DNA of 64,000 bases from Candidatus Woesearchaeota archaeon. GTDB taxonomy: Archaea; Nanobdellota; Nanobdellia; Woesearchaeales; GW2011-AR9. Location of the stretch: NCBI GenBank assembly GCA_018696595.1, contig JABHQW010000008.1, positions 164,484-228,483 on the forward strand, given 5' to 3'. Shown in pieces: positions 27,401 to 35,500 of this stretch. The position numbers were made by a program, and so were the translations under genes. The notes beneath the pieces are model-generated. The model worked only from the letters and a program-made list of their open reading frames with translations. It was not told the DNA's origin and did no database searches. Numbering within the stretch: the stretch's first letter is position 1; each line of letters opens with the position of its first letter.

Positions 27401-27911
27401 TAGGATTATCAAAAAATATTAAACTTGGTTCAAATACACCCAATTTAGTTGCTTTGTCATAACATTCAAATTTCAACAAATTAAATTGACAAAAGTCTTT
27501 TCCTTCGATCTTACAACAACCAGGATTACACCATTCTGTAATTTTTTCGTCAACAACTTCTTCCCCACCTAAATAATCACATTTTCCTTTTGATTTCAAT
27601 TGACAATCAACATTACAAGTAATTTTTTGACAAATTTCTAATTCAGAACAATCTGAGCCCGGAACAAAATGTTGAGTTAAATCACAATCTTGATAATACT
27701 GGCAATCTTCTTGTGCATCTTCATTAGGTATTTCTCCAGTACAATATAAATCATCACTAGCTTCTGGATAAATGTAACATCCTCCTAAAAGTTGGGGTTG
27801 ACCAGGATCAAGAGGTTCATCACCATTTTCTGTTAAAATTCCTGGAATAGAGAAAAGTAGTAAGAATAAAGCTAAGACTACAAAAATCGAACCTCTTTTT
27901 TTAATTATCAT
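21429..27911 (-). CDS. Giant multidomain anchored surface protein, 2160 aa
   Basis: A Sec-like signal peptide (about 1-27) is followed by a Cys-rich module (about 43-190) shared with the 408-residue neighbour. Next come two carboxypeptidase-regulatory-like beta domains (about 190-350: GAKVVLSGTTHEGTTGDSGD; VSGKITSLDNQPLDQATISW), an SdrD-B-like domain (SGKVYLDSNNNKVIDAADST) and a fibronectin type III-like domain. A long Cys-rich part and a series of Ig-like domains follow. Near 1880-1960 are calcium-type repeats (DSDGDGVSDSCDEC, DTDGDGLPDYWEKN). One transmembrane helix (about 1974-2003) leads to a 155-residue Lys-rich cytoplasmic tail. The architecture is that of an adhesin or receptor anchored at its C-terminus. 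The target is unknown. Confidence 0.85.
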   Translation of the reverse strand: MIIKKRGSIFVVLALFLLLFSIPGILTENGDEPLDPGQPQLLGGCYIYPEASDDLYCTGEIPNEDAQEDCQYYQDCDLTQHFVPGSDCSELEICQKITCNVDCQLKSKGKCDYLGGEEVVDEKITEWCNPGCCKIEGKDFCQFNLLKFECYDKATKLGVFEPSLIFFDNPTGMDANTCNNLYCGIDLEPVELKVIVEDNAGGAILGAKVVLSGTTHEGTTGDSGDHTFSALNPGSYSIEVTMKDYYPGFLVVSLAPGEVIEEVIVLEKSEGIYEVSGKITSLDNQPLDQATISWQGPVSGTVITDTTGQYKIPALPIGEYLISASKIGHDKEEKPLSVTIPGTEILNFILKESAATSVSGKVYLDSNNNKVIDAADSTVYGAQIYLDGVFKVNSKFPGGSYNINIDLNETAEEQEYDLSAIYQNYKLDEQSFKISPNEVLENQDLLLTVYIGICTELGTEKPAEDFFGSPVLGKKQIKLEWAKPCPEVIGYEIKKLLNGEEIEPLHVSPSETSVIDTDVEWGNTYTYEIITYYNGRQSPKEEEAAVEVSVSVGNELCENRYQPITAEWDTFCLVGNDEKRKTIYSCDENNELDPTFDCNVKSETHYCAQINFGEADCKNAGGCGMIFQQADPFGLYYNEESCYGTSNPLEGAPNYCYFDFTETAVDQCKDCSDQEMQNCFDYQSKDACEINNCLGTECAWVNGAEDSALVDYTNINLPNDFVTPETGAGYCVEKDYSDDDKCGLCSPKVSIFENYYCTAEVCSGLGECFSAYDLDFCASCGDSPNIESNCYAYNTELECNGGNDGGQDFDTNIYGEITSSHDRCGWGKCLWTGPSNGFSKNGCVKDGNGDKVSDCEIFLASGEAESCKLDHSSPKTKILPEGVNVISYATPEVTFYGDDNYHDFGNQRSFMGTVSYCLTDIAQDKCFTEAGESPFIELAYPGKKTEETLTVDLTNSTFLLGHQIQGETYKLKYYSTDKFFNQENVQETFVFVDNVKPEFTIKDQIETIDDITNLAVYLEDTNEIMACTFTLQQILPLGETKKLVVPREKELKEVEFDNLNGIKFNLNVTCVDDQGNENTKNESYTFDLEERIDIIYPELYGAVAETKIAFKAETVAGTSCGLYLTATNEKVADFISDSEGKVHQTEKVSGFIEGTYSADYKIVCQELFNETEVYEDYYNFVVDFTPPNVQVTLTEGSRPDVKPTVFNWEEYFIEYANVDFSCMAEGFDCANILYCLGEDCDFINNAEYSEYSSTLELIESTRICYYAVDKADNPVYQPMCGDILIEGYGITLELPELHYYLEGQWGISNKPIFDWQFFTRAPTIECRFDFTSDFDYGAVASHKIREINGKGKYLFESFPESVFTTYPDTCFGDNCIKTVYVKCKDYDQVIGPEQIIYLEYDPTAPKVIDAYANPDEVFEGTITELNVETDDKTLCKYSENSEGQGIDQFLDMEYSFPGMEEKELNFFHLSVFNINFAGPTKEYNLLTQCKNGAGDLSEVEEIDFIVDYSKLGFIIEGSLLPSGYVQGNNITLSVETSKDAFCEYDLLGAGYVPFTEGENTQIHSSPITISEEKDYLIPVKCVMGDHTAYGEIKFTFDVTAPQITNVEDGNLTCGSDYVNVMVYTTESNISSYYYEVYDLGQDSETKQKVEEEEKSGSTGTSWSDYYQQQKNLNNASAENNKINTENDNGTEQTTFASKNLVLSGELGPDLPLKIPTKDLVKSNNYKVKVRAIDAAGNEGDFAESDGVLIVSNNYSVCQQDKDAPVIKFQINDSSCNKVEVEMVCEDSIGCQDFLYGKHPSSKFCDLNKTYAGQKISLFKTSWICYYVEDNMGNNHTDEKKIVFSDSDGDGVSDSCDECKESDPGETVNELGCADGEVPESQKKIDTDGDGLPDYWEKNYDTVGCLLSFANEDSNDNGVTDNFEDYDEDSYSNYEEYISGYNPCLADAPPVVEEDEEVDKEIPDYSAPADKGSFLDLLAIIFLILGLLMIIGGSGYLIYYYFYSPTAQKGAVQSGVKRTNYGKPVTVAGTRSNVTTKKPLFVGWKDKLLQLKKSRGQKLDQRKRQEVFGKFGKNSKKIPHVDRFLSKKAPHLNKLQDLATTYTKHKETIKPGLRKEEKSIFNKLESIAKKTQNKDIKTVVKKEEAKDIFSDLKKISKKRKK

Positions 27912-27940
27912 TATACTTTAATAAGGAATAAATCTTTTTG

Positions 27941-27950
27941 ATTTATAAAT
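27941..27950 (-). promoter_or_regulatory. TATA box for the 2160-aa gene
   Basis: ATTTATAAAT on the minus strand, 30-39 bases before the ATG at 27911. Predicted transcription start is about 5-10 bases before the start codon, giving a leaderless or nearly leaderless mRNA. Confidence 0.65.
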
Positions 27951-27976
27951 ATTCCTAATAAGGTCAATAATTTAAT

Positions 27977-29203
27977 TCATTTATTTACTTTATTAGCAAG
28001 AGCTTTAAGCTCAGAAATAGTATCTTTTGTTTTTTTATCACTATTTTTAGACGATAATGAGGTGTTTTTCTTTAAATCTTCTATATTTATGAAATTTTCT
28101 TCTTTTGATTTGGTTAATTGTTCCAATTTTTTAATTGCTGAAACATCTTGCTTAGTAATCTCTTTTGGATGATACTTAAGTTTTCTTTCGTAAGAACCAA
28201 CTAACTTTTTCAAATCCTTAATCTTTTTCTGTTTCTTTCCAAGAGTCAGTTTCTTAGAATAACCAAACTCGTTTAGAAGTTCTGAACGATGAAATTCTTC
28301 AATTTTATGTTTTCTTTCTTTTGATTTTTTAAATATAATTTTTCTTAATTTTGAGTTAGATCTGAAAGGTAGCAAAACAGTTTTTAATGTTTTTAAAGAT
28401 CTACTCTTTTCTTTTTTTCTCCTCGTTAAAAAGACAATTTTAAAAAAGTTAATGATTGCATTTAACGCATTCTTAATTTCTTTTGGTTTTTTGTAAAAAT
28501 ATATTACTAAGCCTACAAAAATTAGCCCAATTAGTAAAATCCAGGGCCAATTGTTTTTTTCATTTTCTAAATCTGTTGGTAATAACTCTTGATCTTTTTC
28601 ATCTAAATCAGTTCCAAAATCAAGTTTGCTCAAAGTAACAATTTCATTATCATCTTTCGCAGAAACATCTTCAAAAGTTAAAATAGAACCAATAAGTGGA
28701 TTCAAATATTCCTCTTGAACACAAAAATTAAGACATTGTGCTTCTTTTTTGTTTAAATCAAAACTGAAAGTAATTGCATCCTTATTTCTTGCTTCTGTTT
28801 CGCAACTTGCCTTATTCTCTTTGTAATTACAATAATTATTTTGATAATACTCAAAATAACAACAACCAGAATTACACCATTGATCTTTCTCTGTAATTAA
28901 TATTTCTCCTCCAAAACATTTTCCGGCAACTTCTTTTTGACAATTGTCTTTACATAAAATCACTTTACATTCTGGAAATGTTTCTTTTTTTATACAACTT
29001 TCTTCTAAATGAAAAACATTATTCAGGGCACAATCTTCATACAATAAACACTCTGCTTCTGCTTTTTCCTCACTTAGATCTGAACAATAAAATGGACTTT
29101 CAGAATAAAGAAAACAGCCTGATTGGGCTAAAGTAAGAGTCATAGAAAATAAAATAGATAAAATTAAAACGAGCATTAAAATAAATCTTTTCTTAGTTTT
29201 CAT
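27977..29203 (-). CDS. Cys-rich anchored surface protein, 408 aa
   Basis: A Sec-like signal peptide (about 1-26) is followed by a Cys-rich module (about 30-165) with the same order as in the 2160-residue protein: GCFLYSESPFYCSD, AECLLYEDCAL, CKDNCQKEVAGKCFGGE, WCNSGCCYFE and NYCNYKENKASC. One transmembrane helix (about 219-237, NWPWILLIGLIFVGLVIYFY) follows a short linker. The remaining 170 residues are an extremely Lys-rich tail ending DTISELKALANKVNK, comparable to the DIFSDLKKISKKRKK end of the giant. It looks like a short paralogue lacking the Ig-like stalk. Confidence 0.8.
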   Translation of the reverse strand: MKTKKRFILMLVLILSILFSMTLTLAQSGCFLYSESPFYCSDLSEEKAEAECLLYEDCALNNVFHLEESCIKKETFPECKVILCKDNCQKEVAGKCFGGEILITEKDQWCNSGCCYFEYYQNNYCNYKENKASCETEARNKDAITFSFDLNKKEAQCLNFCVQEEYLNPLIGSILTFEDVSAKDDNEIVTLSKLDFGTDLDEKDQELLPTDLENEKNNWPWILLIGLIFVGLVIYFYKKPKEIKNALNAIINFFKIVFLTRRKKEKSRSLKTLKTVLLPFRSNSKLRKIIFKKSKERKHKIEEFHRSELLNEFGYSKKLTLGKKQKKIKDLKKLVGSYERKLKYHPKEITKQDVSAIKKLEQLTKSKEENFINIEDLKKNTSLSSKNSDKKTKDTISELKALANKVNK

Positions 29204-29225
29204 TTTTACTTAGTTTTCATTTTTA

Positions 29226-32200
29226 TTAACTACACACTTTATTTTTACAAGATTGAGGTTGTGGACAAATAGTATGTTCCGGATAAGCCCCATTTGCACT
29301 ACAAGTAAATGATAATAAATTTTTGTAATCTTCCCACCAAGGATAATCTCCATATTTGGTTTCACCATCTTTAACTGCTTCTTTTATATCTTCAATCTGT
29401 TGATTTATCTTTTTCTTAGCGTCCTTTCCCAAATCATCGTAACAATATTTTTGGTCAGGCACACATAATTGTTCTGCAGATTCTACACATTTTCCCCCTG
29501 AACAAGCTTCTGGACAAGTTTCAATAGTTTTTGTAGACTTGCCATCAGAACTACACTGTATCACTTGATTTCCTTGACAAGAAAGTTCATTTGGTGTGCA
29601 AAGTGAAATTTCAATTGTATCTGGATCTAAAAGAACACCATTAACAAGACAGCCATAATCTACTGCTGAAGTTGAAGCCCCTTGAGGTACCGCCCCACAA
29701 GTTCCTACTTCGGCTGCAGGCAAGTAAAGGCACCCTTTTCCAATATCTAGTTCATTGTTACATGTCCGACAAGCATCTCCTTCGTCACCAGTTTTTCCAT
29801 TATCATTGTCATCAACCACAAAAGTCCTACAAACTTTCTCGCAACCTAATGTTCCATGACACCACCTTTGCTCATTAATATGTAAACTAAAAGGTTTTTC
29901 ATTTTCACAACTTGGCGCAACTTTATTACAAGAACTATAACTTGAATCTCCACATTTATTAAAAGAAGTCCATTCCTTTTTTTCTTCCCCACCACAAATA
30001 TTTCCTCTTTTACCATCACAATAAGCTTTGCTAATTTGTTCTTCCAATAAATACCCTGAACCATAACCTAACGCTTGATCAGACCCACCAAAACAACCCA
30101 ATTCTGGCTCGCTTTCATAACATATGGTCCCGTTCAATAAAGTCCAAGTTGTTGAGTCACAACACGCATGAGTAGCTAAGAAAGGATTAATTGCCGTTTC
30201 ACCAGTATAATTGTTTAAATCGGTTTTATTTGTAGGGGTTAAACCATAAGTGTTTTCATGTTTAGGCCAAGGCCAAGGATGCTTTGGGTTTTCATGAGGA
30301 ATACATTCTGCAACTCTAATTTTAACTTGTTTAGAGTCACTCTTTTCATTTCCTGAACAATAATCCATACTAAAAGAAATGTTCAATTCTCCTTGTGTAG
30401 TTACTTCTTGAAATCTTGGATACATAAAAGTTTCATCTTGCAAATGTTCCGGCCAAAGTTTTATGTAATCAGAAAAAAGTTCTAATTGACAAATTCCTCC
30501 CACATCAAAAGGTAAGTTTACGCACCTCTCCTGGTTTGCTAATGTATTGTAATCCCCATCAGAATCAAACAAAGAAATAGAAAATTTTTCAACCGGACTA
30601 GAATAATCCATAATAATTTCTGGATTTATCTCTAACTCAGAGTCTCCGGGGTAACTAATATTAATAAAAATAGGATCTTCATTAGAGATCGTATAAGTGT
30701 TAGGGTTAGCAGCCATTACTTCACGATAAGGTTTACCATAAATAATGTAAGGTAACCACAACGAATAATTAATTTCCATGGGCCTATCAACAAGAACCCT
30801 TATTTTTTGCCAATCACTAATTCCATGTTCATCTGTGGCTCTGGCAGTTACTTCATAGAACCCTGTATCGCCAATATCTTTTGGATCAACATAAATCCCT
30901 GGTTGTTGTTTAACTACCCCCAGATCAAAAGAAGCGTCTTCAAAATAGTAATTTATTTTATCTTCATCTGGATCTAAAGCGCAAAGATTCATTTCAATTG
31001 CACCCAGATTATCATTTTCAAAATCTAAACAACTTTCAGTGATTTCTTTGTCTTCTTCTATTAAAAACCCAGTACCAATCACCTCTATATTTTCTGTAAT
31101 TGGTTCAGGGGGATCATAAATGGTTATAGTGCCTACACCATCAGAAGGCTCAGGGATAAAAATCTCACTAACAACAATTAGTTGGGCAGATTGTGTTCCC
31201 TCTTTGGAAGGTTCAAAAATAACTTCTGTTAATTTAATTTCTTCAGGTTCTAATATAAAAGGAACAAAATCAATAACTTTAAAATCGTTATTGTCAGAAG
31301 AGATAGAGATTATCATTAAAGGAAGACCTCCAGTATTGGAATTTTTAATAGAAAATGTTTCTCCGCCAGAAAATGACTGTTCCTCTTTCTGATAATCTTT
31401 GATAACCAAATAATCATAACCATATTCTGTACAAGCATCCCTTTCAACATAATCTAAAGCAGGGGGTCGATTTTTTCTTGCAACTCTAAATTGATAAAAT
31501 CCCGGTTTGTTAAGTATTTTGGGAGAACTAAATGTGTAAATGTCATCGCCATTAATTTCCTCTTGAACCATTTTTATTCCTAAAGAACCATATTTATCAA
31601 AAAACAAAGACCCGTTGCATAAATAATAATCTTTGTTAGGGACACAATTCTCATTTTTACTTCCGTAAGTAAAAAAGGGACTTTTCAAAGTTTCTTCTGT
31701 GTAATTAAAATCTAAATACTTCCAATCATATAACATTGGGCGAGTAACCGCAGATTCTAATAACCATTTAAATTGGGTGGGATAAAAAAAATCAAATGTT
31801 GACAAATGAAAAAATTCTTCTTTTCCTATTGTAAATTTGAGAGGATATTCAGCTTTAATGTCTATACCATCATTAATTATCTCTAACTTAAGATCCATTT
31901 TTGTTCCTTTAATTATTGCCTTGTTTGAAATATTAGCTTTAGTATAATTTGCTACGCACCAAATTGTTCGATTAATTAAAAAGCGTTTCAAATCATTCTT
32001 CACTGCATTAATTGTTAACTCTCCAAAACCCAGTTTCACATTAGGGAATTTATATTGACAAAATTCGGGATTATTGGTTTCATTATCACAAGGATAAGCA
32101 TTACTATTATTCAAATAATCGCTCCTAGTTATTCCGTAAGCAATACGATTTTCATTTTTATCGCCCGAATAATATAATCCAGTTACGTTATTAGAAAATT

Positions 32201-32495
32201 TCCTTGTTCCTCCTGGTTGATCATCCCAAATTCTTCCTTGTTGCCCTAAAAGAATTAATCCTCGCTCTAATTCGTCACTTAAACAATCTTCAACATAAAT
32301 TCGCATTGCTTCTTTTTTGAAAGCTTTTCCGTAAACATCTTCCTGTGCTTGTTCTAATTGTCCTTTCTTAAGACTGTTTGAGAGAGTTATTAGAGATAGA
32401 AAAACAAAAAGAATTAGTAAACCAACAATCATAAATATAGTTATCTGTGCTTTCCTGTTCTTACAAATAGTTCCATCTACCTCTTTTTTACCCAT
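29226..32495 (-). CDS. Giant class III-signal surface protein, about 1089 aa
   Basis: I start at the ATG at 32495; the frame extends three codons to a TTG at 32504. The N-terminus has CKNRKAQITIFMIVGLLILF, a class III-like KAQ motif and hydrophobic helix. A helix-rich stalk follows (EQAQEDVYGKAFKKEAMRIY). Later parts include an ASH-like beta domain (SNTGGLPLMIISISSDNNDF), cadherin-like Asp-rich beta domains (DPDEDKINYYFED) and a C-terminal Cys-rich region with modules such as TCNNELDIGKGCLY and NELSCQGNQVIQCSSDGKST. The size is remarkable for a class III substrate. It may be the stalk or tip of the same structure as the small pilin-like proteins. Confidence 0.8.
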   Translation of the reverse strand: MGKKEVDGTICKNRKAQITIFMIVGLLILFVFLSLITLSNSLKKGQLEQAQEDVYGKAFKKEAMRIYVEDCLSDELERGLILLGQQGRIWDDQPGGTRKFSNNVTGLYYSGDKNENRIAYGITRSDYLNNSNAYPCDNETNNPEFCQYKFPNVKLGFGELTINAVKNDLKRFLINRTIWCVANYTKANISNKAIIKGTKMDLKLEIINDGIDIKAEYPLKFTIGKEEFFHLSTFDFFYPTQFKWLLESAVTRPMLYDWKYLDFNYTEETLKSPFFTYGSKNENCVPNKDYYLCNGSLFFDKYGSLGIKMVQEEINGDDIYTFSSPKILNKPGFYQFRVARKNRPPALDYVERDACTEYGYDYLVIKDYQKEEQSFSGGETFSIKNSNTGGLPLMIISISSDNNDFKVIDFVPFILEPEEIKLTEVIFEPSKEGTQSAQLIVVSEIFIPEPSDGVGTITIYDPPEPITENIEVIGTGFLIEEDKEITESCLDFENDNLGAIEMNLCALDPDEDKINYYFEDASFDLGVVKQQPGIYVDPKDIGDTGFYEVTARATDEHGISDWQKIRVLVDRPMEINYSLWLPYIIYGKPYREVMAANPNTYTISNEDPIFINISYPGDSELEINPEIIMDYSSPVEKFSISLFDSDGDYNTLANQERCVNLPFDVGGICQLELFSDYIKLWPEHLQDETFMYPRFQEVTTQGELNISFSMDYCSGNEKSDSKQVKIRVAECIPHENPKHPWPWPKHENTYGLTPTNKTDLNNYTGETAINPFLATHACCDSTTWTLLNGTICYESEPELGCFGGSDQALGYGSGYLLEEQISKAYCDGKRGNICGGEEKKEWTSFNKCGDSSYSSCNKVAPSCENEKPFSLHINEQRWCHGTLGCEKVCRTFVVDDNDNGKTGDEGDACRTCNNELDIGKGCLYLPAAEVGTCGAVPQGASTSAVDYGCLVNGVLLDPDTIEISLCTPNELSCQGNQVIQCSSDGKSTKTIETCPEACSGGKCVESAEQLCVPDQKYCYDDLGKDAKKKINQQIEDIKEAVKDGETKYGDYPWWEDYKNLLSFTCSANGAYPEHTICPQPQSCKNKVCS

Positions 32496-32520
32496 ACTAT
32501 ACAATATAAATATAATTATC

Positions 32521-32530
32521 CTTATAAAAG
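32521..32530 (-). promoter_or_regulatory. TATA-like box for the 1089-aa gene
   Basis: CTTTTATAAG on the minus strand, 26-35 bases before the ATG at 32495. The spacing supports the choice of that ATG and a leaderless transcript, although read-through from the preceding giant gene is also possible. Confidence 0.5.
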
Positions 32531-32548
32531 TTACTTAAAAGAAAATAG

Positions 32549-35500
32549 TTAACTCATTCTCATCTTGCCAGTTAATTGGGGCCAGAAATAATCTAAAGGT
32601 TCTTGATGGGGACTTACAATTTCAACTTTAACTTTATCAGAACTTGTTTGATTGTTTACAACAGCAAGCCCGCAAGACAATTTCTTAACGCCCGAAAGGA
32701 TTTCTTGTAATTCTACATCTAATTCAATAACAGGTGGAACCTTATTGTAAACATCCACATAATCACAAATCGGTGTTTGGAAGTTTTCATATTCTGCAAC
32801 TAAAGTTTTGTTGTTTGCGAAAAACTCTTGCATTGCACTAACTTTTTTATTCCCATTACTTAATAAATATAATTCATTAAAGTTTTTAGCCTTAGCAATA
32901 AATCCTTGTTGGCCAGATAACTCATTTTCAATCCCAAATAAATCTTTAAACCAATCAGCAATTTTCTTTCCTAAAGATGGATCAACATTAATCCCTTCTT
33001 TTCCAAAAATTACAATCTTTTTGCTTGGTTCATACCACAAATCTGCATCATCAAATAAATCCAAACCACTTAAATCACATTTAATAAAACCTTCTTCACC
33101 AGTTCCTTGACAAACTTCTTCCACATTCATCCCAGGCACCCCTAAAGCTATAAGGAATGAATTAGTGCCAGAAATATTTCTATTCAATGTTGTTGCAAAA
33201 GCTACTTTATCTCCTCCTTTAAATTTAAGTACACAAACATTATTGATGCAAGAATTGTCTTGATCAGGAATTAATCTATTTAAGTCCCCATCACCACCAA
33301 TCGGATGACAAATCTTAATCTCTTTATCTTGATTACCAGTGTCTCCTATTTCAAGACTAATGTCTTTAGTTTCTGCTTCATCTGTCCCGTATCCGCCCGT
33401 TCCACCTAATTGCCCATCTTTATACTCATATTCTAATAAAGCATCTCGATATTCTGTACAGTACAAGACAAAATCATCATTTTCAGAAACTTCAATCAAC
33501 TTTGAAGCCGCAAATTTTGTTCTTGAAGTCCAATTACCGCTCTCGCAGTAATGATCAAAAATATATTCTTCATCATTAATACAAGTTGGAGCATCCCCTA
33601 AATAGAAATCATCAGCAGAATTATCTGGAAGTCCTTCATTAGTTACAAAACATTGACTTAAGTCACTACAAAAACCCCACCTATCAAAGTTCCAATCCCA
33701 CTTTAATGGAAGATGTTTCCATTCCCCATCAATACAACGGTAATCTCTTCCCAAATCAACATGTTCTGCTAATTGACCATATTGTGAATCCACCATTGAT
33801 TCGACACAAGCGTAACCATTCCAACAGTGATCTTCTGGACAACAAGCTAATCCGCTTCTTTCTCTCTCCTCAAACGGTTCATAATTATAGCTGGCGGCAC
33901 CTAAACCATCATCTAATTGTAACATTGGATCTTTTAAGATCCCGGGACCAAAAAATTCTAATCTTAAGTAAGAATATTCTTTAGTTTCTTTAATTTCTGC
34001 TGTTTTTTCATTAAACTCAATAACTTCACTTTCGCCATCTTTATCAACAAGAGTAATAGAGTAAGATAATTCAAGACTTCCATTATGAGTAAAAATTAAA
34101 CTTGAATTTTTAGGAATAGCAATCCTTTCTGAACGTAAGGTTTCTTGATCTTCCAATTTCACTGAAGCATCCGAGATATTAATTTTACCTTTTTCACTAT
34201 CATCGACTTCGCCATCCAACAATATTTCCCAATGAGCAAGTTGAACTCCATCTTTTTCAAACATAGCATTGGAAATAAAATTCCTCGCTGGAAGAACTTT
34301 AGCAGTTTCGTTTCTTTCTTTTGCTGTAAATGCTGGTTCGGCAGGTTTTAAATTTAGTATTAAACTGGAAAAGTAATTATCTATATCTTCTGATTCTGAA
34401 GGGACTATTTCATAACCCACTTCTGTTATTCCAGTTGTATCCCAAGAATTAATTACTGTATATTTTTCATTTCCTGGTAATTCTTTTGTTACAGAAGGTG
34501 CACAGAAATGTCCTCCTTTGGTTGAACAATAATCTAGATTGTTACCATCTGAAGGGATTTTATTTTCTCCTTCTAATGAAACTGTTGCTTGACAACCAAA
34601 GAATCCAGCCTCGTCACTAAATTCGTAATCTTCTCCGGGACTAACAAATATTACTTGTTGAGCTACTTTTCTTACTATAATGTTTCCTGGTTCGGTAAAA
34701 GTTTTTTGTTCAGAAATATATTCTTCATCCATTTTTCCCGTTGCCTGGTTAAAGGTTAAATAATAGAGTTCGTAAAGTTCAGAATTAGGATTAGTAATAG
34801 TAATTTCCTCCTCTGGAATTCCTGGAACAGGATAAATACATTCTGGTTTGTCACAAGGAAAACTAAAAAGTTTTTCATCTCCAACAAAATTAGTGATTTC
34901 ATCAAACTCATAAAACTCTTCATTTATTTCTGCCATGATATAAATTTCTGTATTTTCGTAAGGTAGATCATCTGCAACCAACTCTTTAATATCTCCATCA
35001 GAGTCACCATTTAACGGTTCGTAAAAATAAAACTCAACTGGATTTTCTTCATCAGAGATTAATTCTGCTTGAAATAATTCATATTGGTTGTAAGTAATTG
35101 GTTCACCCACCATTACTGGAGATTCTTCTATAGAAAAAGAAACAGATCTTGTTTCTGATTCAATTATTTCTGTCTCACATTCTGAAAGTATATAATTCTC
35201 TTCAACATAGTTTTCTAAATCCTCGCAAGTAAAATCATCTAATCCATCACGTAGCTCATCGAAACCATCCTCAACTAAATAACAAGAAGATTTTTCATAA
35301 ACTTCTTGACCATTACAAAGAGGATACTCTAAACAAGACCAATAACTTTTTGCAGAGTCGCCATAACCCCACCATAACGGTGTTTTTTCTAATTCTCCCC
35401 AATAATTGGAACTTCCAAAAATAGGGCCATTATCTATTAAATAATTACCATCCGAATCCTCATCACACTTAAGATGCGTCTCTTTAATTGTTACGTCTGC

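Noticed and set aside
33706..33984. Small genes antisense to the giant surface proteins.
   Set aside because: They are shadows of long Cys-rich coding regions with low-complexity antisense frames and no start signals.
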